From: Vibrio tasmaniensis
Lineage (GTDB): Bacteria; Pseudomonadota; Gammaproteobacteria; Enterobacterales; Vibrionaceae
DNA: 64,000 nucleotides
Reading direction: 5' to 3'
Assembly (NCBI RefSeq): GCF_024347635.1
Contig: NZ_AP025511.1
Location: forward strand, 1,116,001 to 1,180,000
Shown here: positions 8,023 to 18,004 of the stretch, piece by piece
Layout of the letters: each line of letters begins with the position of its first letter
Numbering within the stretch: position 1 is the first letter of the stretch
Notes under the pieces: generated by a model
What the model saw: only the letters and a program-made list of their open reading frames with translations
What the model was told of the DNA's origin: nothing
Databases searched by the model: none
Translations under genes and position numbers: made by a program

Positions 8023-11000
8023 TGGCTTGATGTGGTCGCTAAATCGTTTTGTATTATCTCTTGTCATGGGCTTATTGGTGTGGCCACTGGCCATTCGCAG
8101 TGCAAACGCCGGCGAAGTGACCGATGCAACGTTAAATCAGTGGCTTGAAACACAACCTACCATCACCTTTATTGCGCTTTCTGATCATTACCCTTACTCA
8201 TTTATCGATGATGATGGAAAGGTTTCAGGGATCATCAAAGACTGGGCCTTAGATCTTGAGAATCGGTTTGGTGTTCATACGCGATTTATCAGCGTGGACT
8301 CACGTATTAAGGCCAAAGACGCTTTGTTAGAAGGGCGAGGGGATGTGTTCCCTTTCCAACAATTTGACCCCAGTGAAGGTGGCCGTTTTCTCGCGAGTGA
8401 TCCTTATCTTCCTTATCAGGTCGCAGTGATTGTTCCCATCGACAACAAAATAGACACCAACATCGACCAAACTCAAAAGCGCCGTATCGCGATGGTTAAT
8501 GAAAATATCGACTTGGAGCGAGCTGGTGTCCAATTGAGCGCTATTGAGCGAGTGGATTTTGATAACGTTATTGATGCATTACGTGCGTTAGGGGCAGGCG
8601 ATGTTGAAGGTATAGTCGGTGAGCCTATCACCACTATGGAACTCGCTAAAAAAATTGGCGTGCATGATCTAGCGGTTAACTATGTTTTGGAGCATTGGAA
8701 AAGGCTAGAAGCATCAATGGTGATTCGCATCGATGAACCAGAACTGCTGACGCTGATCAACAAACAAATTGAAACCTTCGATGTTGAGAATAAGAACCAG
8801 ATTCTATCGAAGTGGTTAGATAGCTCTCCCTATCGAGTGCCGTTGAAAGGCGTGTTTGGTTTTGGTAACCCTCCGTATATGTATCCAGACAGCACCGCGG
8901 TCGGGCTAGAACACGACGTTATTCAACGTGCTTTTAATGATATGGGATACAAGCTGGGTGACGTTGTCACTATCCCTCCCAGCGCCGCTAGAAAGGCCAT
9001 CGATAACAACAACTCCATCGCTTTTGTTTCTGGCATTCAGTTTGATGATCCCAATGCACACTTCTTAAGTGATAGTGTAATCAATGTTGACTTTGTTCCT
9101 GTTTCACTGACTCGACGTAAGCTCAAACTCCAGTCACAGAAAGACTTGTCACTAGGGGCATTGCTGTTCGACGAGACCTCCCCAATTAAAAATTCTGTTG
9201 AAGTACTGAAGGGGCAGTTAGCCATCGATCGGGTAGAAGACTATGAAAGTCTTGAATCGGCATTCTCACAGCTTAGGGCTCAAAATGTTGACCTGTTAAT
9301 GGTTGAACGGAGAGTGCTGAAGTGGTTTATCACCAATACTCGTTTTATCGAAATGGCAGAGCTAACGTTACATGAAGATTATAAAGTTGAGTATCCGACT
9401 TATGTTGACTTTAAAAGTGAAGAAATCAGAGACAGCTTTAATGCCGCGATTAAAAAGCTTAAACAGACCGATGATGGCTTAGGTCAAATTATCGAGAGGC
9501 AAGTTCAGAATGATTTAAGCCAAGTTCTTAAAAAAGCGAATATTATCGCGCAAATATCTGCTTATTTCATCGTCAATGACCGCTTTGATGAGTTGACCGA
9601 AGTTTTTGAAATTTTCGACACCGATAGTTCTTTTCAGGTGATTACCGCACAAGCAGATAACAATAATCGCCCGATCAAATCTTGGTACATCGGTAACCTA
9701 GTTGATGAGTATGGAGACAAAAAAAACACCTCTCATTTCTCGTCGGTAACTAAAGTGGCGAATTATCGCACTAAGGGAGGAAGCACCAACTCTGGTTCGA
9801 TGACTTTCTATTTTGATGTTAATTCGTTAGAGCGAAACCATGTTTATTTTCCAGCCGTCGAACAATTCAGTTCTTTCGGTGACGCGGCAAAACGCTATAT
9901 TGCGGACGTTTACCAAACCAATAATCTGACTGGAGAGATCTTAAACCTAAGCCAAAAAGAGAGAAAGTGGATTAAAGATCATCCGGATGTACGGATAGGT
10001 ATCGATCCCAACTCTTTGCCTTACGAAGCGGTATCCAATTCCGGTGAATACATCGGGATGATTGACGATTACCTAACGCTAATTGAACAAAAAACAGGGC
10101 TAAACATTCATCATGTGGACGTGGCGAACTGGTCAGAAACTCGAAGCTTGGTTGATCATCATAAAGTAGAACTGGTCTCTGCAGCTCAAGAGAATCGTTC
10201 TTTAGGAGACAACGTAAAAGCAGTCAAGAGCCTGTTTTCAAGCCGTTTGGCTATTGCATCGAGACGAGACGTAAGCAGTTTGGTGCTTGAGGAAGCTGAG
10301 GGTTGGAAAATCGGTATCCTAAATAACGCGGCAAACACCGACGCGATTATCGAAAAATATCCGAACGTTGAATGGGTAGAGCTAGAATCCACTGAAGATG
10401 GGCTCAATCGATTGGATGACAAAACCTTAGATGGCATGATCGACACTGTCGACGTTCTCAACTACCTCATTGACTCATTTGGCCACCGGGAGATCGGAAT
10501 TATCGGACGACTCGACTTTTTCCTTTCACCCACCTTACACGTCATTAAGTCTGAACCTTTGCTTTATTCGATTGTGAATAAGGCGGTTGAGAGCATTTCT
10601 GCTGAAGAACGTCAAAAGATATCGGCGAAGTGGGCAGCACCAAAAGCGATAGAAAGAGTCGACTATGAATTGGTTTATACCATTTCAGGTTTTGCTTTGG
10701 TGATCGTTTTACTTATCGTTTTCTGGAATCGAAAGCTCTCGAAACAAATAAGCATTGCCAATGATGCAACAGAGGCGCTTAAGAAGGCTCAGGAGCAGCT
10801 CTACAATATGCTTAACAGCTCTCCTATCGCCGCGAGTGTTGTGTTTGAAGAGAAGGTTCGTTATGCCAACGACACTGCCAAACAGCTGTTTGGGTTTGAA
10901 GGTCTTGATCTTGATTCTATCGATGTGACTTCTATTCATGACTCTTTATCCGCTCGGGATGATGTACATAAGGAGCTCAAGCTCAATGGCAAGGTGGTAA

Positions 11001-12937
11001 ACCGGGAGTTGGTGCTTAGAAAATCTGATGGAACCCGCTTCGTTGCTTTAGTCAGCTACTATTTATTCGAGTTAGACGGCGAGATAGCAACACTATTTTG
11101 GGCATTCGACATCTCTGAAATGAAGCGTCTGAATGAGCAATTAGAAGAACAGAAAAAGAGAGCGGATCTTGCGAGCCAAGCGAAATCTGAATTCTTAGCC
11201 AATATGAGCCATGAAATTAGAACGCCAATGAACGCAATAATTGGTTTGTCTTATTTGGCAATTGGTGAAATATCTAATCCTGTTGCTCGAAACTATATCG
11301 AGAAAGTGCACCGTTCGGGGCATTCATTGTTAAGCATCATTAATGACATCCTCGACTTCTCAAAGATAGAGGCGGGACACCTTGTCATTGATCATATCCC
11401 ATTTGACCCAATGACCAACTTTCAAGATGTCATTGAATTGATGGAATCCAAAGCGGTTGAGAAGCGACTTAAGTTGTCTATGTCGATAGATCCAGAGCTA
11501 AACACTCCGTTGATTGGTGACCCATTAAGATTGTTTCAGGTCATTCTGAACCTAATAGGTAACGCCGTTAAATTCACTTCGCATGGACATGTGACTTTGA
11601 ATGCTATTCATCTCGAATCCAATGATAGTACTGTGAGTATGAAGGTGGTTGTTTCAGATACAGGGATAGGAATTTCAGAAGACAATAAGCACAAACTCTT
11701 TCAAGCATTCAGTCAGGCAGATAGTACTACCACGAGAAAGTTCGGAGGTACTGGTTTGGGGCTAAATATCAGTCAAAAACTCGTGAAAGCCATGGGTAGT
11801 GAAATTTCAGTTGCGAGTGTTTTGGGTAAGGGCAGTGAATTCTCTTTCGTTCTCACTCTGCCTAGGTCAGACGCAAAGGAACTCGTACTCTTTAAATCAC
11901 AAGAGCTCAAGCTGGATTATCATATAGAGTTCAAAGGGCAAAAGGTATTATTGGTCGAAGATAATGAGTTAAATCAAGACCTAGCATTGGCATTTTTCAA
12001 GCGTACGAACTTGAGTGCTGACTTGGCTGAGAACGGAGAAGAAGCGGTAGCGCTAGCCAAAAATAATAGCTATGAAATGATTCTTATGGACCTTCAAATG
12101 CCCGTTATGGATGGCTTTGAAGCGACGCGTCAGATCCGTGAGTTTGATACGCAGATCCCTATTATAGCGATGTCTGCCAATGTGTTTGCTGATGCCAAGC
12201 AAAGAGCAAGGGACGCAGGTGTAACGGACTTCTTAGACAAGCCGATTATTATCGATAAAGCGACGTCGTTGCTCATCAAATACATAGTGCCTGAGGTGAT
12301 GGTAGAAGGAAAGGCGGCTCTGTTAGATGAGCAGGCAGAGCAACTTGAATACCTAACAAGTAAACCTAATAGCAATGATGCTATCAGTGTGTTTTCTCAG
12401 CAGCGGTTCGACCAACTCACTCTTCATTATTCGGAACTACAAAATAAACTGGTTGAGAAGTTCCATAGCAGTGCGCCAAGTATGATGGTTGATGCGTTTG
12501 ATAATTTGGCACAAGACGATTGGATTACGCTTGAAAGAAACTTGCATACCTTGAAAAGCATGGCTGTGTCGATTGGCGGACTCCAGTTGGCTGATTTAAT
12601 GGGAGAGTTAGAAGAGAAAGCTCAGAACGGTTTGTGTGATGAGCAAGAGCTCAGAGAAGGTGAGGCGCGGTTAGTTGAGCTCATTGCAGCAACGGACAGC
12701 AAGATTGTTAAGCCACAGGTAGAGGCAATGAGTGAAGCGAGTGCGATGGGAGCCGCGGTCAAGGAAGAACAAAGGCTTAAGCTACTTTCACTGCTGGAAG
12801 CCTATGATAACGATGCGACTCAGTACGTGGCTGAATTACTGGCACAGTATCCACATTCAGCAGTTCTTAAAGATGTCCAAACTGCGTTAGATAACTATGA
12901 CTTCGATCGAGCGTGTGAGGTTCTCAATACCTTGTAA
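8015..12937 (+). CDS. Giant unorthodox hybrid sensor kinase (SBP3 x3-PAS-HisKA-HATPase-REC-Hpt)
   Basis: 1640 residues from the ATG at 8015, overlapping the HD-GYP gene; longer frames start inside that gene. An N-terminal membrane segment (~10-30) is followed by BvgS/EvgS-like periplasmic solute-binding domains (~40-270, ~275-500 and ~655-870). An unrecognised region lies at ~500-650. A second membrane helix (~890-910) leads to a PAS domain (~945-1050). Catalytic parts are HisKA with His1066 (SHEIRTP), HATPase_c (NLIGNAVKF, DTGIGIS, GGTGLGL), a receiver with Asp1359 (LMDLQMPVMDG) and an Hpt with His1511 (LHTLKSMA). This is a full internal His-Asp-His relay, and the output is probably the adjacent HD-GYP regulator. 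Confidence 0.9.
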   Translation: MSDGLMWSLNRFVLSLVMGLLVWPLAIRSANAGEVTDATLNQWLETQPTITFIALSDHYPYSFIDDDGKVSGIIKDWALDLENRFGVHTRFISVDSRIKAKDALLEGRGDVFPFQQFDPSEGGRFLASDPYLPYQVAVIVPIDNKIDTNIDQTQKRRIAMVNENIDLERAGVQLSAIERVDFDNVIDALRALGAGDVEGIVGEPITTMELAKKIGVHDLAVNYVLEHWKRLEASMVIRIDEPELLTLINKQIETFDVENKNQILSKWLDSSPYRVPLKGVFGFGNPPYMYPDSTAVGLEHDVIQRAFNDMGYKLGDVVTIPPSAARKAIDNNNSIAFVSGIQFDDPNAHFLSDSVINVDFVPVSLTRRKLKLQSQKDLSLGALLFDETSPIKNSVEVLKGQLAIDRVEDYESLESAFSQLRAQNVDLLMVERRVLKWFITNTRFIEMAELTLHEDYKVEYPTYVDFKSEEIRDSFNAAIKKLKQTDDGLGQIIERQVQNDLSQVLKKANIIAQISAYFIVNDRFDELTEVFEIFDTDSSFQVITAQADNNNRPIKSWYIGNLVDEYGDKKNTSHFSSVTKVANYRTKGGSTNSGSMTFYFDVNSLERNHVYFPAVEQFSSFGDAAKRYIADVYQTNNLTGEILNLSQKERKWIKDHPDVRIGIDPNSLPYEAVSNSGEYIGMIDDYLTLIEQKTGLNIHHVDVANWSETRSLVDHHKVELVSAAQENRSLGDNVKAVKSLFSSRLAIASRRDVSSLVLEEAEGWKIGILNNAANTDAIIEKYPNVEWVELESTEDGLNRLDDKTLDGMIDTVDVLNYLIDSFGHREIGIIGRLDFFLSPTLHVIKSEPLLYSIVNKAVESISAEERQKISAKWAAPKAIERVDYELVYTISGFALVIVLLIVFWNRKLSKQISIANDATEALKKAQEQLYNMLNSSPIAASVVFEEKVRYANDTAKQLFGFEGLDLDSIDVTSIHDSLSARDDVHKELKLNGKVVNRELVLRKSDGTRFVALVSYYLFELDGEIATLFWAFDISEMKRLNEQLEEQKKRADLASQAKSEFLANMSHEIRTPMNAIIGLSYLAIGEISNPVARNYIEKVHRSGHSLLSIINDILDFSKIEAGHLVIDHIPFDPMTNFQDVIELMESKAVEKRLKLSMSIDPELNTPLIGDPLRLFQVILNLIGNAVKFTSHGHVTLNAIHLESNDSTVSMKVVVSDTGIGISEDNKHKLFQAFSQADSTTTRKFGGTGLGLNISQKLVKAMGSEISVASVLGKGSEFSFVLTLPRSDAKELVLFKSQELKLDYHIEFKGQKVLLVEDNELNQDLALAFFKRTNLSADLAENGEEAVALAKNNSYEMILMDLQMPVMDGFEATRQIREFDTQIPIIAMSANVFADAKQRARDAGVTDFLDKPIIIDKATSLLIKYIVPEVMVEGKAALLDEQAEQLEYLTSKPNSNDAISVFSQQRFDQLTLHYSELQNKLVEKFHSSAPSMMVDAFDNLAQDDWITLERNLHTLKSMAVSIGGLQLADLMGELEEKAQNGLCDEQELREGEARLVELIAATDSKIVKPQVEAMSEASAMGAAVKEEQRLKLLSLLEAYDNDATQYVAELLAQYPHSAVLKDVQTALDNYDFDRACEVLNTL

Positions 12938-13016
12938 TAAGCCGCTTTGCTTAGTCGGCATGTCATAGTTGCTGCCTTATAGCTATTACTGTCTGAATGA
13001 TAAGCACTTTAATACT

Positions 13017-13047
13017 AAAGCCTTTAATCTTCTAGGTTAAAGGCTTT
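13017..13047 (+). terminator. Hairpin downstream of the hybrid kinase
   Basis: An 11-bp perfect stem (AAAGCCTTTAA at 13017-13027 with TTAAAGGCTTT at 13037-13047) with a 9-nt loop lies between two converging genes. The flanking T-run is short, so it may serve both strands weakly. Confidence 0.5.
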
Positions 13048-13053
13048 GGATTT

Positions 13054-13085
13054 AATCAACGAATCAACGAATCAACGAATCAACG
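13054..13085. repeat. 8-bp tandem repeat AATCAACG x4
   Basis: Four perfect head-to-tail copies of AATCAACG fill the space between the hairpin and the 3' end of the LysR gene. The last copy ends four bases before that gene's stop codon, so length change would not alter coding. Confidence 0.9.
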
Positions 13086-13088
13086 CTT

Positions 13089-13979
13089 CTAACCACTGAC
13101 GTTCTGTTTAATCAGATCGATAACCGTATCGTATCGGTGTGGCAGCTTTCGGTTTCGTTTTTGAACCAAATACAGCGTTTCTTCAACTTCTACCTTTGGC
13201 GGCACAACGTGTAGCTTGTCTCTTTCAGGGAAATGTTCAACCGCACCAGCAGGTAATACAGTAAAACCTAACCCTTTTGATACTGGCAGCAAGATCTGAT
13301 GAAGCTGATTGATGTAACCAGATCTTGGTATTTCATTAACGTTGATGTTCGCTAGGTCTTTATCTCCGCACAGGTCGAAATACAAAGACAGATAGTGTGC
13401 AGAATCTGGGTGTGCAATCAGACCTATGTCATTCAATACTTGCGGCGTTATCTCTAAATCAGCAAGGCCGTAATGGACGATAAGACACAATGCTTCTTTT
13501 CCGATAACTTGGCTTTGGTAGTAGCTGTCGTTTGGGGAATGCCTAACAATGCCGATATCGGTAGTGCCTTCGATTAGGTCATTCAATATCTTTTTGTTTG
13601 GAGCTGCTTCTAGGTTAATACTGAGTTCTTGGTGTTGCTGCTGAAGTTCAAGAAGCTTGGGATACAGACGCAAAGAGAGTGAACCAGAGCAAGATAAGTG
13701 GCATTGCCCAGCATAAGGGTTATCAAAACTCAGAGACTCAAAAAGATCTTCCTGGTCTTTCTCAAGCTTGAGCGCATAGCGATACATAATCCGACCCTGT
13801 TCGGTCAGCTCAAAGCTCTTATTTTCCCGAGAAAGCAGGTCACAATTGCAAGCTTGTTCAAGCTTCTTGATGTGCTGGCTCACCCCTGGTTGGGTCATGT
13901 ACAACTTTTCAGCCGTTTGGGTGAAATGGCCAACGTCAACCAGAGTCTTAAACGTATTGAGCCAAAGCGGATTGATCAT
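13089..13979 (-). CDS. LysR-family transcriptional regulator
   Basis: 296 residues from the ATG at 13979 (AAGGTGAG upstream); the longer frame would need a TTG. The N-terminal winged helix-turn-helix (~3-60) contains 'FTQTAEKLYMTQPGVSQHIKKLE', and the rest is a periplasmic-binding-like effector domain. LysR regulators bind DNA as tetramers and commonly control the divergently transcribed neighbour. Here that is an MFS transporter starting 316 bp away, so it is the natural target. The effector is unknown. The spacer contains a 16-bp tandem repeat array that could affect the promoter geometry. Confidence 0.9.
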   Translation of the reverse strand: MINPLWLNTFKTLVDVGHFTQTAEKLYMTQPGVSQHIKKLEQACNCDLLSRENKSFELTEQGRIMYRYALKLEKDQEDLFESLSFDNPYAGQCHLSCSGSLSLRLYPKLLELQQQHQELSINLEAAPNKKILNDLIEGTTDIGIVRHSPNDSYYQSQVIGKEALCLIVHYGLADLEITPQVLNDIGLIAHPDSAHYLSLYFDLCGDKDLANINVNEIPRSGYINQLHQILLPVSKGLGFTVLPAGAVEHFPERDKLHVVPPKVEVEETLYLVQKRNRKLPHRYDTVIDLIKQNVSG

Positions 13980-14295
13980 ACTCACCTTCAAATGCTAAAG
14001 CCTATAAATAACAAGGCTTATAAATAACAAGGCTTATAAATAACAAGACTTATAAATAACAGAGCCTCTAAGTAATAAAGCCCATCAATAACAGGAAATT
14101 ATTATTATCTCAAGTAATGATAATTTCAACTCTAGCGTCTTTAGTAACGCTGATCAAAGTCAATGTGATGGTAACTCTTTCTATTAGTTCATCGGTCTAT
14201 TGGTCGCTTTGTAGAGTTGCTATGAGTAACAAAGTGTTGCGACTTTGTTGGATTTTTGGTCTATTGATCAACTGTGCTCATATTTAGGAACAAAG
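13980..14295. other. Divergent LysR/MFS intergenic region
   Basis: 316 bp without a gene. The LysR-proximal ~95 bp are an array of 16-bp repeats. The rest is AT-rich and should hold both promoters and the LysR operator, but no T-N11-A site stands out clearly enough to name. Confidence 0.6.
13998..14092. repeat. 16-bp imperfect tandem repeat, about six copies
   Basis: Copies of AAGGCTTATAAATAAC run head to tail. The central three copies differ by one base or less, while the outer three are diverged. The array starts about 20 bp upstream of the LysR ATG, so it lies in the 5' leader or promoter of that gene. Slippage would move any promoter element by about one and a half helical turns. Confidence 0.85.
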
Positions 14296-15471
14296 ATGAA
14301 TAGAAACGTTTGGCTGCTCTCGTTGTGTCAGGCTTTATTGATGACGGGTAACATATTACTGATTTCTGTGATTGGCTTGATAGGCAAACAGATAGCCCCC
14401 AGTGTCAGCATGATTACTTTGCCCGTTGCGTTACAGTTTTTGGGCTTAATGGCAGCCACCATTCCTGCGTCTTTAATTTCGGGTAAGTTAGGGCGAAAAC
14501 GAGGGTTTAGTATCGGTAATGTCGTTGGCATTACAGGGGCTAGCCTTGCCACTTACGCGTTGTCTCAACAACACTTTTATCTGTTCTGCTTCGCCACATT
14601 TTTGCTTGGGATAGGTATCGGTTTTGGTACGCTTTATCGTTTCGCTGCAATTGAAGTGTGTGATGAAAATGCTCGCCATCGTGCGATATCTATCTCCATG
14701 GCTGGTGGCGTTTTAGCCGCAGTATTAGGGCCAAATTTGGCGATTATGTCGCAACAGTGGTCGCAAGATGGTTTGTATATTGGTGCTTTTGCTTCTTTGA
14801 TTGGATTGAACATTCTTGCGTTACTCATCTTACAAACCATTCAATTCCCAAAAGTCTCTTTTAATAGTCAGGCGCCTAAATCTGATCCTCTTAGTGTGAT
14901 AGTGAAAGCGCCTAACTTTATTGGCGCAGTGTTTGCCGCCATGGTCGCTTACGCGGTGATGAATATCCTGATGACTGCAACGCCATTGGCAATGATTGGT
15001 TGTGGCTTTGACTTTACGAAAGCAGCCGGTGTGATTGAGTGGCATGTGTTGGGTATGTTTGTACCTGCATTTTTTACCGGCTCACTCATCGAGAAATTCG
15101 GTTCAAGAATGATGATCCTTGCGGGTGGTGTGTTATTTGTGGTGAGTATCGCCATCAATATCCATGGCGTATCAATTTGGCACTTCAGGACGGCTTTGGT
15201 TGTACTTGGTGTGGGTTGGAACTTTATGTTCATCGCCGCAACAGGATTGTTTAGTCAGTCTTACCAATCGCAAAACAAAGCCAAGGCACAAGCGTTTAAT
15301 GAATTTATTGTTTTTGGTTGTGTGACGATTACAGCCATGCTCTCTGGCTGGTTAGAGTCAACTGTGGGGTGGCAAAACCTCAATGTTTACGTGTTGCCTT
15401 TCGTGCTAGCAGTAATTGTAATTTTTGCTTTTAGTGCAAAAGTATCTAGGGTTGAAAATAGCAGGTACTAA
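14296..15471 (+). CDS. MFS transporter
   Basis: 391 residues from the ATG at 14296 (AGGA ten bases upstream). Longer frames need a TTG at 14245. It has about 12 hydrophobic helices and the major facilitator loop 2-3 pattern 'GKLGRKRGF' (~54-62), with a central break near 180-200. Substrate is not evident. It is transcribed divergently from a LysR gene, the usual arrangement for a regulated exporter or uptake system. It ends with a cytoplasmic basic tail (KVSRVENSRY). Confidence 0.85.
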   Translation: MNRNVWLLSLCQALLMTGNILLISVIGLIGKQIAPSVSMITLPVALQFLGLMAATIPASLISGKLGRKRGFSIGNVVGITGASLATYALSQQHFYLFCFATFLLGIGIGFGTLYRFAAIEVCDENARHRAISISMAGGVLAAVLGPNLAIMSQQWSQDGLYIGAFASLIGLNILALLILQTIQFPKVSFNSQAPKSDPLSVIVKAPNFIGAVFAAMVAYAVMNILMTATPLAMIGCGFDFTKAAGVIEWHVLGMFVPAFFTGSLIEKFGSRMMILAGGVLFVVSIAINIHGVSIWHFRTALVVLGVGWNFMFIAATGLFSQSYQSQNKAKAQAFNEFIVFGCVTITAMLSGWLESTVGWQNLNVYVLPFVLAVIVIFAFSAKVSRVENSRY

Positions 15472-15497
15472 ATTTAAGTTTATTTCATTCTTTTTTA

Positions 15498-15524
15498 GTA
15501 GGTTGCTTTATGTAGGCAACCTAC
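15498..15524. other. Inverted repeat after the MFS gene
   Basis: A 9-bp perfect stem (GTAGGTTGC with GCAACCTAC) and 9-nt loop lie 27 bp past the MFS stop. No T-run follows on the plus strand, so it is either a weak terminator or an mRNA 3'-end stabiliser. Confidence 0.4.
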
Positions 15525-15694
15525 ATAACTATTGATGTATTTGGATCATTGGCCAAGGTGGTTGCAGATAAAATTATGGAAAGTATAATGAACGCTGCGC
15601 CATTTTCTTAATATAAATAAATATTTTAGTATGTTTATTTTTGTTAATGATTTTTTAATTTAATTCAGGTAGTTGTATATTTATTGGAGTAGGA

Positions 15695-16795
15695 ATGGCT
15701 AATGTTCATCCTAGATTGATTAAAAATGTTGTTGAACAGACACCAAGAGCAATGATTGCGATGCTTATTGTATCTATTGCTTATGGAGTAATGTTTTTAA
15801 AATTTATTCCAATACTTGTTTTGTGCCTTTGGTTTTTTTGTCAAATTCTATTGGCATGGGCAAGATTATATAATGCAAAATTGTTCGCGGTTCATTTGAA
15901 TAATTTAAATATTAATGGTTTGAACCGTAATGAACTGTTTTTTGTGATTCTTAATGTATTTCAAGCTATTACTTGGACAATATCATCATTACTAGTTATG
16001 AAGTACGCACCTCAACCATTTGAGTTTGTCAGCTTTGTTTTAATTATTGGTATAATAACTGCCGCAGCGCTGTCAATGTCATCATTATATCGTGCGTATC
16101 TTGTTTTCTTCTTCTCTATGTTGATACCCCAAATTTTCATCATGCTTTATTATGGTGAACACCAACATATTAGTTTGGTTATATTTACAATAATATATAT
16201 TCCAGCAACTATATTATTGTCTAAGTCAATGTTGAATAACCGAATGTCTAGTATTTTGGCTCATGAAGAGATTGAAAGAAGCGCCGAAGCATTTAAACAG
16301 CTTTCGACAGTAGATAATCTAACCAATATACACAATCGACGCTATTTCTTTGAAATGTCCCAGTCATTGTTACTAATGACTGGCAGAGAAAAGAAATCAG
16401 TTTCAATGCTAATGATTGATGTCGACAACTTTAAAGCAATTAATGATAACTATGGGCATCAAGCGGGCGACTATGTACTGACTTGCTTAGCTAGGGATAT
16501 AGAGTGCTTAATGCGAAAAAGTGACTTATTTGCCAGGATTGGAGGCGAAGAGTTTGCAATATTACTCGATAATACCTCGTTTGAGGATGCTAAAAATATA
16601 GCTGGGCGGATAATCAAAACAGTAGAGGCCGGTGCTGTAATTTATAATCAGAGAGCAATTGATGTGACGGTGAGTATAGGTATCTCCGCACTAAATAATG
16701 AAATTACCTGTATTGAAGAGTTGTATGTTTGTGCAGATAAAAATCTCTATCAAGCTAAAGCTAAGGGAAGAAATCAATTTTACCCATCGCTTTGA
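15695..16795 (+). CDS. Membrane-bound diguanylate cyclase (GGDEF)
   Basis: 366 residues; GGAGTAGGA precedes the ATG at 15695. The first ~200 residues have about six hydrophobic helices with no recognised ligand domain, anchoring the enzyme in the inner membrane. The GGDEF domain (~205-365) begins 'STVDNLTNIHNRR' and contains the active motif 'RIGGEEF' (GGEEF, catalytically competent in many enzymes). The product is c-di-GMP from two GTP. No RxxD inhibitory site is obvious five residues before the motif. The upstream and N-terminal coding sequence is more AT-rich than its neighbours. It is a single gene with its own promoter region. Confidence 0.9.
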   Translation: MANVHPRLIKNVVEQTPRAMIAMLIVSIAYGVMFLKFIPILVLCLWFFCQILLAWARLYNAKLFAVHLNNLNINGLNRNELFFVILNVFQAITWTISSLLVMKYAPQPFEFVSFVLIIGIITAAALSMSSLYRAYLVFFFSMLIPQIFIMLYYGEHQHISLVIFTIIYIPATILLSKSMLNNRMSSILAHEEIERSAEAFKQLSTVDNLTNIHNRRYFFEMSQSLLLMTGREKKSVSMLMIDVDNFKAINDNYGHQAGDYVLTCLARDIECLMRKSDLFARIGGEEFAILLDNTSFEDAKNIAGRIIKTVEAGAVIYNQRAIDVTVSIGISALNNEITCIEELYVCADKNLYQAKAKGRNQFYPSL

Positions 16796-16943
16796 GGCCT
16801 CTAGAAAAATTCAAGGGATATACGAATGCGTAATCTGCAGCGATAACTAAAACAATCAATCATTAAACCGTTTAAGGGTTTTCAGCATCTCACTGGTGTT
16901 GTACTCCATATTAATTTGAGTGATAGCAGAGCCTGTTGGTAAG

Positions 16944-16963
16944 AGAGCCCGTATTTGGGCTCT
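16944..16963. terminator. Possible terminator hairpin between GGDEF and Gate-domain genes
   Basis: AGAGCCC and GGGCTCT form a 7-bp stem around GTATTT. The sequence after it (TCTAGTAAT) is not a clean T-run, so the call is tentative. It lies between two convergent genes. Confidence 0.35.
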
Positions 16964-17026
16964 TCTAGTAATAAATTTAACCTGAACAACAATGGCAGTT
17001 AAGCTATTTTGGGTAAGCTAGCTCAG

Positions 17027-18004
17027 CTATGATTGTGATACATCGCGATAAAAATAACGTTGACAAATGCGTGGGCTCACACGCTTAATGGCGTTTGATA
17101 TTAAAGCGACAACCAGCACCGAGAATACAAGCCTCCCCCAAAATATGGTGTAGAAGTCAGCACCAATTAACATGATCAAAAGTGTATCTTCAATCAAACT
17201 GTGGAGTAGATTGAGCAGCATGATTGCAGTGAATACATCTCTTGCTGAGATATGTCCTTTCTTGGCTTCATTGATTAATAAGCCGCCACCAAACGAAAGG
17301 CCAAGCGTGATTCCTATTATTGTTAGGTTCGTGGCGTCCTTGCTGATTCCCAGTAATCTCAAGAATGGTCTCAACAATACTGCCATGAGTTTCTCTACAC
17401 CTAGAACCTTTAAGATCTTGAGTAACAGTAATAGTGCTGAGATCACCATGAAGATAACCGCAAAGTTCTTGAACTGTTCAAGCGCCCAACCAAGATAGCT
17501 AGTGTCTCCAGATACTTCCGGTTGCCAAAGCACGGTTGCTGGGTAGTTGAGCAAATCACCGTATTGATAACTGAGGTTGAGCAGCCATGCCAGCACCAAG
17601 CTTCCACCCACTCTCACCGATAGGGTAGCCAGCCAGCTTACACCTGCTTTTTTTGCAATTGCGCCTTCAATTGGCAATGAGTGAGCAAGGAGCATCATGC
17701 TGCCTAAAATTGAAGCTTGAGCGACCGTTAAGGGAACATCGGAATTAATAAGAATAATTAGCCCGGCATAGATGTTGGTGAGTAGGGTGGTTGCCCATAC
17801 TAGGCCCATTTCTTTCGGTAATCCGACGCTTTCCATTATAGGGCTTAGCCATTCGCTAAGAATCATTATGCCGCCAAGCTCTTCGACGACTTTTATCAAT
17901 ATGATAATTGGAATCATGATGCGGAAAAGCGTCGAGGTGACATCGAGGATTTCTTTGAGGAGCTCTTTAAAAAATTGATAGGCTGATTTCATTATTACGA
18001 CCAT
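17027..18004 (-). CDS. Nucleoside-recognition (Gate) domain membrane protein
   Basis: 325 residues, with start ATG at 18004; 'MKSAYQF' at 17992 is an alternative. It is a polytopic protein with eight or more helices, including two Gate-like segments ('LGLSFGGGLLINEAKKG', and 'LLNLLHSLIEDTLL' near the end). Gate-domain proteins include SpmA/SpmB-like and YjiH-like proteins and the core of concentrative nucleoside transporters; the substrate of stand-alone members is unknown. The gene diverges from an Lrp/AsnC-type regulator 139 bp away, which suggests amino-acid-responsive control (inference). Confidence 0.75.
   Translation of the reverse strand: MVVIMKSAYQFFKELLKEILDVTSTLFRIMIPIIILIKVVEELGGIMILSEWLSPIMESVGLPKEMGLVWATTLLTNIYAGLIILINSDVPLTVAQASILGSMMLLAHSLPIEGAIAKKAGVSWLATLSVRVGGSLVLAWLLNLSYQYGDLLNYPATVLWQPEVSGDTSYLGWALEQFKNFAVIFMVISALLLLLKILKVLGVEKLMAVLLRPFLRLLGISKDATNLTIIGITLGLSFGGGLLINEAKKGHISARDVFTAIMLLNLLHSLIEDTLLIMLIGADFYTIFWGRLVFSVLVVALISNAIKRVSPRICQRYFYRDVSQS

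Noticed and set aside
13998..14092. CRISPR-like array
   Set aside because: The 16-bp units are directly adjacent with no spacers, and no cas genes are nearby.
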